A DNA stretch of 64,000 bases, taken from contig NC_064040.1 of NCBI RefSeq assembly GCF_932526225.1, positions 11,074,856 to 11,138,855 of the forward strand. The letters run 5' to 3'. The DNA comes from Nematostella vectensis (taxonomy: Eukaryota > Cnidaria > Anthozoa > Actiniaria > Edwardsiidae). A program made the translations under genes and the position numbers. Every line of letters begins with the position of its first letter. Positions within the stretch are counted from its first letter, which is position 1. The notes under the pieces are model-generated. The model saw nothing but the letters and a program-made list of their open reading frames with translations, had not been told where the DNA came from and made no database searches. This document shows, in pieces, positions 47,049-56,343 of the stretch.

Positions 47049-50000
47049 GTACTCCTTTCAGTAGCAATTAAAAGTTGTGTATTTGTTTTGGACTCTGTTT
47101 ATGGGTTTACCGCCGGGGCAATGTAATAAATAGAAGTATTGTATTGGAATTTAAGTTTTTTAAGTCATGTTATTTAGAAATAGTTTTGCTGTCAACCCTT
47201 AATTTTGCTTTCAGAATTGGAAGTGCTTTCTTCTGCTTTCCCTTTGTCTATTACCGCAATTCCGTCGGGTTGATTTCGGGTCCCGGGATCAGTTGGAGTA
47301 CTTTTGGGGATCATTTCGGGTACTGGGATCGTTTCGGGTCCTGGGATCATTTCGGGTCCTGTACAGTACTTTCGATTTTCAAAGATCGCCCTTCCTCTCC
47401 CAAAGAGATTTTTTGCTGCCACCGCCCATGCACAGTTTGTCTTACCTTGCCAGTGAGAATGTCATCGATGTCCTTCCAGGAGTGCATCTTAGCCCTGGAT
47501 GTCAAGGCCGTCCATTCTACTTGCTTATCAGATAACTGGATAACAATACGCAAAGTGTTACCTGAACATGTTTCGTATGTTGTGTACAAATTGTAAGGAT
47601 TACCTTGAATGTACTCTTAATCCACATCGGACTACTCTTTTGTGCCTGAAATGTTCAACAATGATAAATTATTTCCAGAAGAACTACTTGCTTGACACTT
47701 ATGGCCTGGGTTGGTGGTGAAATTTTGCCGCTTTCAAAGAGGCCTTATCCGCCAAACCTTTTTATTGTTTTCATTCAATATTGAAAAGCAAATCAAGTCT
47801 GGAAAAGGTTAAACCTAACAGCTCAAACAAAAGAAAAATAAAAAAGATTAAAGAGAAGAATAAACAAGTTCCTCATGCTGACAGCGGGGCTAATCAAAGT
47901 CATTAAAAGGGAGGTCCCTAATAAGTGATAAGTAAAGTGTCGATTGACATTAAAAGGGAAGGTGGCGTCTGATCGGTTGGTTTATAAGTTTTAGAAAACT
48001 GTAGTATTAACAAGACAAATTTACTTAATAAAACAGACAACTATAGTACACTTCGGACACGCGTTTGATCTTGGGGCTGACAAAGACCCTTTAAAAGGAA
48101 TGTACCACTGTATAAAAAAAACAGACAACTATAGTGCACTTTGGATAAGCGGTTGAACTCCGATGACTGTGATTGGTAGGATCAAACAACTGTAGTCTAG
48201 ACGGCCTTTGATTTGTTGATTCATATTTGCAAATACAATCCATTTTGTTTTTGGGGTTAACATTTTTTTTATGGATGGTATTGTTTACACTCTGTTTACC
48301 ATATCGAAAAATAAATATATTGCAAAAACTTCCCCAAATTAGCTGATGGAAATGAATGGAAATGGGGGCTGATAAAGATCCTTTAAAATGGAGGTACCAC
48401 TGTATATAACTTAATGACAGGGCACGTGTCAGACTAGCCTAATGGGTCGTGAGATGTGAATCGTACCGCAGAGTCTTGATAGTGGTAGAGGCAGCAGTAA
48501 TATAAGGTGGTGATGACAGGGCAGAGGGTCACGCTAGCTTGGCGAGGATGTGTGGTCATTGACATATTTCTCCTCTCCATTTCAGCTTTTACATCTGCAG
48601 CCTAGTATAGTATACATCAAGGAGTGTGAATAATCAAGGATACATACATGGCATAGATGGTACATTTACTGTACATATATATGTATATATGTACATTTAT
48701 ACATTTAATGTATTTTTGCCTGCAAGAAGAGGGGCCCGGCCCCCTTGGCCACCCCCCCTGGTTACGCCCTTGATGGGAGTACCTCTAAGGGAATCTGCAT
48801 CTCTAGCAAAGTGGCATAGTCTTGCGAAGTAGATGATAGGTCAGCTAGCTGAGGAAACGGCTGCAAATCATCACTGCAAATTTACCAAAAAACCTTTTCA
48901 TTAGAAAAGTTATAAAATTAAGGGTGGAATGGGATGTGTTTTTTTGCCAAACATACCGTAAGCATACTCGCAGGCCTGTTAATCTGTCTTTTGCATCTTC
49001 TAATTTCATAATCTGATTAAGTTTCAAAAGCTGGGTTGGAGAGAAAAAACAGTATTTACTGATCAGTTACATTACCTTAGCCACTAGCGAGGTGACACTA
49101 TCTAGTCAATCTATATCGTGATATACAAACCGCTGCTTCTTCGTGATTTCCAGTTATCCTAAAATAATAGAGAAAAACATTCATCAGATCATACATGCCT
49201 ACAACAGTTCAATGTGAGAATATGGAAGAAATTTCTTATAGAGAAGGGGTAGGAGGGGGAGGGTAGCTGTTTGGAGACAGCAACCATCCCTCCCCCCTGC
49301 ACTAGCAGGAATAGCAAGATGACCTTAAAGTGAATTTTATATAACTAAAAAAAAAACCTCATTGGAGTGTCATGTCAAAATCTGGTTCTAAAAAAAAATC
49401 ACACCGAGATTTAATTTATTAGGGGCAAGCAAAAAAAACAAACAAACACTAAACAAGAATGCTAAATGCACCTGTAAAGTCTGGCCAGCTCATCAAAATC
49501 ATAATGATCCTTCAAATATTTGGACAAGTGAGCGACTGCTTTGGGACGCTTGGACACTTCATTTAGGAAAATGCCTGAAAGAAGTATGGCCACAAATGGG
49601 ACATTTTTAGTCATGAATTGTGTTTATACAACTAAACTATGACTATGAATTCATATTGCAGAGTGCAAGAGTGCATTTTTGTAAAAAAAAGATAAATCAT
49701 GAATGCTCGTCTAATTAAATAATTGTCCCTTTAAATAAGTTATATACCCATCAAAGGATTTCTTTTTTTTTCTTTTTTATTTTCAACACAGAAAAAGGCA
49801 TACTAAAATATTCGTTGGAGTTATTCTTGTTCGATTTCTTACTTTTTTTCTTGAAATAATGAAATGACAGTGATTCAACTAGAGCTGAAGTCTTAATTTC
49901 TAGGTCTTTAGGCAACTGTTTCTAGGCAATGAGTTTTCTAATTACCTTAGATGCCTAATTATGTTTTTGCAAATGACAAGTTTTCCAGTAACTTTTCAAA

Positions 50001-53000
50001 GTCAAGTAAAGAGAAGGCACATTAGACAAACAGCGACAGGTTGCCTAATGTCTCAACATGGCTGCCAGTGAAGGGTTGCCTGACAACTCAGTGGCTTAGT
50101 GACCGCCTCCTTCAAACAACTGCCTTGCTTGAAGTAAGCCTTTCCCTTGGTACTTAAAACATTATTTACAGTAAGCATGTTTGGGTTGATGTTTGTAGTC
50201 AGAAAGTGGAGAGCTCTTTGATGATGAAGGTGTCATTTACATTAAACTTAAGGATACTTACTACTTTTTACTGTTTTCTTGAGAAACAATATGACCTAAT
50301 AAGATGGAAAATTACTAAGCCATACAAAATTTAATTAACAAATCAACCAAAAATATTAAAGAGAAAAGAAAGAGAGTACTTACGGCAATAATAGCATTGC
50401 CATCGTGCATTTTCACAGCAACGTCAAGTAACTCTACTTTCTCCTTGAGGGACTTGTAAAGTTCTAGGGAATATGGCTAGAAAAGAAATATATATTTAGA
50501 AATGCTGACATCTTTGGAATAATCTATTGAAGACAAAGCACTTTAATTATTATTATTATTATTATTTTTGAGTAACTCTAAAACATGCCCTCCTTCCACA
50601 ATCTTTTTTTAATGTGTGACAAGTCAAGAGTAAACCTCAACATCAAAAAGGGTTGAAAAGAGAATGAATACTATTTAAAATATAAAGAAAAAATGATCAT
50701 CAAGTTATGAAATGGGGCTGTATAAAAATTTGCATCATAATTCAAAGCATGTTGGCATGTTAATTAATTTGAATATAAGTAATTTATACTTATTGTGCTT
50801 CATGGAGAATCATTTAGGAGTTGAACACACACAGCAGTTCAACATTATACCCTAAGTGTGTCTGGGTCCACAAACCTCCCCTCGAATGATTCTTTTTATT
50901 GATTCAGCAACTGGTGGTGCCTTCATCCGACTTTGTCTAGCTGCCTAGAAAACACAGCAATATTGTATAGATACAGTAATTGGAGTAGCTAATCACTCTC
51001 ATTGCAGCTAGATGCTGAATTACAAGAGCAGAGTTTTAGACGGGGTCGGGTTGAAGGCATGGTAAGGCTCTTCAGGTAGCCGCAATACAACTCATGTCTG
51101 ACCACTGATCACAAGATCGAAATTGTTGGTTTTGTGGAGGGAGTAAAACCTGAGAACCGAAGAAAAACCCTCAGGGCAAAGGAGAGACGAAAAGAATGAT
51201 CAAATACATGTAAACAGTTAAGGTAGCGTTTTTCTTTTTTCTTTTTTTCCCCTGTTACTTGTCATTGTTTTTTTTAATTTCATTTAATAGTGTGCGTTTG
51301 TATTACTGTTAAAGAACATGTAAAAATGTGGGAGAGACCCACTAACTCAGCTCACATCTGAACCGGGAATCGAAACCACAATGACACACATAGCACTACA
51401 GAGTGATGCTCTGCCAACTACGCCACCAAGGCTACCCTAGTGTAATGCTGACTCCTTGACATTTTCCCACGTTCAATGTCAAGGAGTCAGCCTGACTATA
51501 AAATGCACAAAAAAATGCAAAATAAAACGGTTCTTCCCTATAAGATTTCCATTTGAACTCTCCTATATATCTAGAGTTTTCTAAAAGCCCAAATACGCGG
51601 TTCATGTTTGTGAACCAGAAGAATGAATACAATACAATAATTTTATTTTGACTGTGCCAAATTTTCGTCTATTTCGCTGAATTGAAGTTTTTGGTGTATT
51701 CTAGAGTTTTCTAGTTGCACCATTTTTCCATGATAGTTGGTTCATGCTTTTTATATAACAATTTTGGTACTCAGATCACAACCTACTGATTTTCTTTAAC
51801 AATTATCATTTTATAAAATTATGTTAAAATACAGTAAATAAAGCATATTTCTCAGTAATGAAAGCATGATGAATTCAAGTCTACGTACTTGTAAATCCCG
51901 CCTGAGTTGCCCTGCCTCTTTCTGTAATAGTTGATACTCGTGGACTGATATTTGTGGAGTTTGCTTTATAACTGAAAGAAACAGTTGCATAGCGTTTTGG
52001 TCAACAGGGTTATAATTGGAGAAGAAGCAATGTGAGTCATGAAAAAGGGTTAAAGGATTTCCACATTTCCAGAGAATGGATGTAATAGGGATCTTAAATG
52101 GGTCTAATGAACAATTTACTGGAGCTAACAAATGGAATATGAGAAAGTTATTTTCCAATCTTTTCTCTATTGTACGCTGCAATATATTTTCTATGTCCCT
52201 AACAAGCTTATGAGTAAACAAAACCCTTAACATATCACCACTCCTCTTGTAATATTTATCTCACCATCATCAATAGATGCACTGACGGTCTGTAGAGCTG
52301 CGGCTGGTGATCCTGTATTACTTCTCACAGATGAGGCAGGGACTGACTTTGTTGGGTGCTGGGTAGGCTTTGGGGGAGGTGGAACTGTCTTTGTCGCATA
52401 AGATGTGGGTTTGCTTGCACTTGTCAATACTTTTGGCTTTGTTGCTGTGGGGTTGGCCCAACTATAAACTTTCCCTTTAGCGAAAAAATGACACAGCAAT
52501 GACATCTAAAGCAGCGTTCATGACGTGAAATATTTAAGGTCACCATAAATAAAAGACTTATGACAATAGTCATAATGCGTTGCCTACTGATTTCGGGCAG
52601 TTAGATGACTGGAGTTCAACTTATAGCTTGACCAGCTTCAAATTTCACTATGTCTGATGGGCAGACAGACTTAGCATAAATACACAGTGCGACCTCAGTT
52701 TGAGACAAATTTTATGTGCAAACCCGAAAAAATCCATTTGAGGTAAGAATGAAACAATTTGTGAATTCTTCATGATCTTGCTGGTATTTGCAAACTGTTT
52801 GCCAGAAACTGAGGCTCACACTATATTTATGCATACTTATGATCAGCAGATACAGCAGTTATCAAAACTATTTGAGGGATATGTATTGTCTATGGGAAAA
52901 TACTAAATCAGGCTGTGGCTTGGTGACGACATATGAAACGGTGCACTCTTGAAGTCTCATCTTTGCCATCAATGTGAGCTATAGGTGCCCTCAGCTTGCA

Positions 53001-54887
53001 TACCTGGACTGGACTGAGCAGTCGCTTGGTTAGAGCTACCAGATCGTAGTCTTGCCGACTGGACTTGTGCTTTGGGTTCTTCTGCAAAGAAAAAATACAT
53101 TAGTAATTTATATCACCAACCTAGACACTTTTAAATCAAGATTTTACCCACCCCTCTACCCAAAAACTTTCAGACCTTCCCTGAAAAAATGTTGAATTCT
53201 CCCATCCTCCAAAACAACTAAGAACCATTCAGCATTGAAAATTATTGACAAAATAAGATATAAAACTAAATGATTTTTTTTAGTTTACAGGTGCAATACA
53301 GGATTCATGACTTCAAATCAAATTGAGACAATCCAGACAAATCAGAAGGGTTGGGTTCTGCACTCAATTCAAGTTGATTTCCTTTTACCTACCCGCTTTA
53401 AGACTATACTGTGCCCCTCCCCAAGCAGCTCCTAGTGGCTCATCATCATCGGTTATGGCAATGGGACGGGACGCCTTGAAAAACTCATTGACTTCTGTGT
53501 TACTGACAAACTTGGAGTCTGCACCAAAGGAGAAGTCCAGAGCTGGAGTGTTTGTGTCACCAAAGTCAAATGGGTTTCTTCTTGGAGCTTTTGCAGTGTC
53601 TTCGTCCTCGTCATCCTCAGGGTAATCAATTAGGTTGGACCTGTAATGAGTTAAAAGGTTGCTGAAAATATTAACTTGAATAAAGAGCTGTAGCCAGGGG
53701 GTTCTGGGGGGTTCAGAAGATACCGCATTCAACTGGAAGTTCTGCTCTAAGAAAGGAAAATTGAGTACCACTGTGAGCTTGGATAAGCTCACAGAGAAAA
53801 GAGAAAATGATCTGCTAAATAGTCTAAAAACATGTGTGACAAAGAAGGAAACTTTCTGCTGACTCTCTTATCCCATCTTTACAACAAAAGTGCTAATGAG
53901 GTTTCTGCTATACCAATAACAGGGGGGTTGGGGGTACATTTTGGGTATAGGGTGCTTCTCAGGCTAGCTGTCATTCGTCATTTTACACTTACTGCGTGCA
54001 GAGCTCCATAGAGAGAAGCCAGAAAGGTATAATAGAGCTCAAGATTGGTTGAAAACACATCAAAACACAGTCTATTTATTAGCCTCTTGTCATAACAAAA
54101 CAAAAATCAAGGGAGGATTAGATAGGTTTTGAACAGATGAATTTTGAAAATTTGTTGTTTGTTTGTGCACGCACCTGAATGACGCCATTTCAAATGAGCG
54201 CGCACATGCTGTTTTTGAAATTTTATTTTTCAATCCAAACCAGGGCGCGCTGTGTTTAATTTCTCAATGACAATTTTTGCTCTTGTTTTTGTAGAGAGCT
54301 GACTCCAAACAAGCTTTGGATGGCGATGACTTGCGCGAGAGCTTGCGAAAAAGGGGGCGGAGCTATCCCTTTTATAGCGTGCATTCTTGTTTAAAGACAA
54401 AAAAAAGTGTTTATACCCTGTTCAGGACAAAGGAGTAACAATCATGGAAACCATGAATACCCCCATAGATGTGGGAGTTTCAACTGACGAGTGTATAAGC
54501 ATATACTTATAAAGGGTGATTCTTAAATGTTTAGATTGTTGTATTTAAATTGCAATTTGATTTTTCCCGCTGAATATTTACCTGGATGAAAGCTCCTTAA
54601 AAGAGAACTCCTGCATAAAAAAAAAGAGTAAGAAGTGTGGTTAGAACATACATCTACATTTAGTAGTTCGGCCTTATTTTCTCCCAAGGCACTTCCTCTT
54701 TCAGTGCCAGGGAATTTACGCGACTTTCATACTGCCTTCTTTAATCTAGTGAAATGCAATCAACATTACGATTTCTTCTTCAGGTTAATTCCACAAATCT
54801 ATATCTCTTTTTATAAAAAAATCATTTAGGAATTTTACAATCAAAACATACCAGTACAGAAGAACTTACCCTCGACTTGGCCGCCAT
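40999..54887 (-). CDS. VIPAS39: VIPAS39 / SPE-39 (VPS33B-interacting protein)
   Basis: Works with VPS33B in endosome/lysosome trafficking. Exons in transcript order: 54887-54870, 54610-54582, 53640-53393, 53081-53004, 52474-52265, 51971-51889, 50944-50876, 50476-50384, 50295-50262, 49574-49472, 49158-49131, 49030-48957, 48873-48783, 48601-48467, 47645-47604, 47535-47446, 43065-42979, 41630-41526 and, less surely, 41010-40999 (ends KPR, TAA). Phases agree throughout, about 542 codons. Matches to the family include SLELYKSLKEKVELLDVAV, KMHDGNAI, ARLYR, DYATLLEMQIPLE, HPRQASVTL, ITTLYYCCLYHY, WTALTSRAKMHSWKDIDDIL, IGFENVVNVLHRNKAPEN and QKDRQSLVQYR, covering the VPS16_C-like region. The N-terminus (NLIDYPEDDEDED) is acidic and disordered, as in relatives. 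A segment of about 35 residues expected between the last two large exons was not found. Several exons are tiny (18, 29, 34 and 28 bp). Confidence 0.85.
41108..41332. mobile_element. 225-bp inverted-repeat element flanked by TTAA
   Basis: AGCCGCATTGTCACCAGTTT starts at 41108 and its near-exact reverse complement (GGTGACAATGCGGCT) ends at 41332. TTAA flanks both ends (41104-41107, 41333-41336). The arms continue through TTTACTTCCGG on the left and CCGGAAGTAAAA on the right. TTAA duplication is the hallmark of piggyBac-type insertion; there is no transposase, so it is non-autonomous. It lies in the last VIPAS39 intron if the terminal exon is right. Confidence 0.8.
42330..42595 (+). repeat. Degenerate ~62-bp tandem repeat in VIPAS39 intron
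   Basis: About four imperfect copies of a unit with TTGTGGCTAGGGATATG, TAGGCTTCTCACC and AATGGCTACATCAT. The third copy is disrupted near 42,490-42,530. Non-coding despite two short open frames across it. Confidence 0.75.
44792..46763. mobile_element. Nested 1.97-kb inverted-repeat element
   Basis: CGCCCCATGTAAGGTAATCC at the left end (from 44793) is repeated exactly inverted at the right end (ending 46763). ACTCAGT flanks both ends (44785-44791, 46764-46770), a 7-bp target-site duplication. Subterminal repeats of CTGGATTCCGGATTCC occur inside both ends. The interior has a 20-bp tandem repeat and no recognisable transposase. Subterminal motif repetition is reminiscent of hAT-like elements, but the 7-bp duplication leaves the class open. 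Confidence 0.82.
45035..45298 (+). repeat. 20-bp tandem repeat inside nested element
   Basis: About thirteen degenerate copies of CACTAAAATATGCATTATAC, varying at a few positions and in length. It lies within the 1.97-kb inverted-repeat element. Confidence 0.85.
47017..47046 (+). repeat. 30-nt uninterrupted G run
   Basis: Thirty consecutive G residues inside the outer inverted-repeat element. Shorter G-rich runs lie near 55,160-55,187 and 2,857-2,874. The stated length may be affected by sequencing or assembly error. Confidence 0.9.
48695..48775 (+). repeat. Dispersed repeat shared with 62,235-62,310
   Basis: TTTAATGTATTTTTGCCTGC followed by AGAGGGGCCCGGCCCCCTTGG parallels TTTACTGTATTTTTGGCTGC and AGAGGAGGGCTGGGGCCCC near 62,235-62,282. 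Both end in CCACCCC-type C runs. This copy directly abuts VIPAS39 exon 13 (48783-48873). Confidence 0.5.
51040..51440 (-). mobile_element. tRNA-derived SINE, minus orientation
   Basis: Read on the minus strand from about 51,435, the sequence has a tRNA-like head: an A-box TGGCGTAGTTGG followed by GCAGAGCATCACTCTGTAG and a B-box GGTTTCGATTCC. A body follows with GTCTCTCCTTTGCCCTGAGG and TTTTTCTTCGGTTCTCAGG, a pattern common in the central region of invertebrate SINEs. It is not a functional tRNA: the anticodon arm and acceptor stem do not close. It lies in a VIPAS39 intron. Confidence 0.65.
51447..51491. repeat. Perfect 17-bp stem hairpin
   Basis: GCTGACTCCTTGACATT at 51447-51463 is exactly complementary, inverted, to 51475-51491, with an 11-base loop. 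It sits just outside the SINE head in a VIPAS39 intron. Confidence 0.85.
51608..51706 (+). repeat. Dispersed repeat shared with 23,456-23,518
   Basis: ACCAGAAGAATGAATACAAT and GCCAAATTTTCGTCT occur here and, with one or two changes, at about 23,458-23,518 in MTR intron 16. AGTTTTTGGTGTATTC at the right of this copy is inverse to GAATACAATACACCAAAAACT in the other, so the family has an inverted-repeat structure. Confidence 0.55.
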
Positions 54888-56150
54888 TTTGTTTTGCGCG
54901 CCTGGCGACTTATCCTCACGTGACTGATTACTTGCACGGGCCGTAGGATAAGACGATACCATGCATATGGCGGTTCTAAAAGAAACCTAGGCTGTTTTCC
55001 AGCAAATCTGCCGTTCTAAAATTCTGGTACTATTTTTGATACTCTCTCATTGTTTTTGCACCAGCCACAACAGCCAATACTCAAGAATAAATTCGCTGTA
55101 GAAAATCTGTGACCTTTACTTGATCTGCCAAAACAAGCCCATCTTTTAGGGCCGTTGTGGAGGGGGGGTTGGGGGGGGGGGGGGGGTGAATAGGAAACCT
55201 CAATTCGGCCATGTTCTCCTGATACTATACGTACTTAACTTTGAAAAACAGGTTTTGTGTTGGACTGTTTATTTCACTTTTCATTTATTTAAATAAAATT
55301 CTATATTTTTTAGTGAACTAAATTGCTTTATGTGTACTTCTTGAACCATTAGGAACATAAAGAGCTGGGAGGTCTTGGTAAGAAACAAAAAGATAACATA
55401 ATATACATGAGCCAGAAAGAAAAAAATCCAAATAGAAAGGAAACAAACAAAAAAAATTTAGAGGCTTCCGTCCCAACATGAAAAGGGGTCCGACTACAGA
55501 CACAGGATCCCGGCAAACCCCTTGAGGCAAACCCCCAAAAAATCATGCACATCTTGAAGATAAGAAAAAAAAAACACAACTGAGACGTCCCAATCTCTCC
55601 CCCTTAACTTTTTAAATGGTTCGTCCCTAAAGTCTACTCATCCAGAGAACAGAGGTAGTCATGGGGCAAAGGTACACCATTTTTGCAAGGACTTTGAATC
55701 AAGAGAAATATAAAATAAAATATAAAAAGTTAGGGACACAAGAGCAGGTCCAGAGGGATGGAGGCATAAGTTTGATATTTTATTTATTTATTTTTGAACT
55801 CAGAAAGGGGGGGGGGTGATATTCTTCCAATGATCCAATCCAGGGATAGCAGATATTGTAGAGTCTGAGATGAATTCTCCTTCTAATCAAATCAAGTTTT
55901 TTAAACACTATAAATAAACACAAGGTTGAAAAATTATGTTGTTCGCCTATGTGAAACTGCAACGCTCCAACAAAGGGCTAACAGTTCAAATGCAACTACT
56001 TTGTTTCACAGAAGTGTAAAACATACTTTTTGAAGCTTGTGTTGATTTATAGCTTGTCTACACCACACCTATGCAGACCAACTAGTTGTCTGTATAGAGT
56101 TTCTAGTTATAAAGTTTCTAATAATCTGCCAATACTTATGTATGTATCTA
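54888..56150. other. Intergenic region, SDR 3' side to VIPAS39 5' side
   Basis: The part next to 54,888 should hold the VIPAS39 promoter and 5' untranslated region; the sequence CGCGCAAAACAAAATGGCGG surrounds the start codon on the minus strand. A G-rich run lies near 55,160. Overlapping AATAAA signals on the minus strand at 55,779-55,792 (TTTATTTATTTATT) could end the SDR message. No gene recognised. Confidence 0.5.
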
Positions 56151-56341
56151 CAGGAGCAAATACAGGGGGGTGGATTGGGTGGATATCCCACCCCCCTTTT
56201 TGAGTAAAAAATTGAAAAGTTATTTTGTTTGAAGAAAATAGCTTGACTTTGTATCTATGTAGTGACCTACCAAGAGCCACTATAAGCTGTTTATCTGGCC
56301 ATTATCCACCCCCACATTTTAAAATCCTGGATCCGCCCCTG
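56151..56341. mobile_element. 191-bp MITE inserted at the SDR stop codon
   Basis: Right end ATCCGCCCCTG is the complement of a CAGGGGCGGATCCAGG terminus. The left end CAGGAGCAAATACAGG is a degraded version of it. ATCTA flanks both sides (56146-56150, 56342-56346). The right-hand ATCTA contains the complement of the SDR stop codon TAG (56344-56346), so the element begins two bases after the stop, within the transcribed 3' end. Confidence 0.65.
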
Positions 56342-56343
56342 AT

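Larger units (their letters stand above)
44242..47369. mobile_element. Outer inverted-repeat element, about 3.1 kb
   Basis: GTACTGTACAGGACCCGAAA at 44242-44261 reappears inverted at the right end (GGGTCCTGTACAGTAC, ending 47369). Inside each end, repeated GACCCGAAA/GATCCC phrases and GGAATTGC.GTAAT.GACAAA (left about 44,295-44,317, right about 47,243-47,265 inverted) extend the arms to roughly 75-150 bp. No transposase ORF is seen. A second inverted-repeat element is nested inside. It occupies the VIPAS39 intron between exons at 47446 and 43065. Confidence 0.7.

Noticed and set aside
47075-47596. 173-residue plus-strand ORF
   Set aside because: It runs through the outer inverted-repeat terminus and antisense to the VIPAS39 exon at 47446-47535; no protein motif.
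51343-51435. Functional tRNA gene
   Set aside because: A- and B-box-like sequences are present, but the acceptor and anticodon stems do not pair; it fits a SINE head.
53323-53625. 100-residue plus-strand ORF
   Set aside because: Antisense shadow of VIPAS39 exon 3 (its Ser-rich end is the complement of the acidic stretch).
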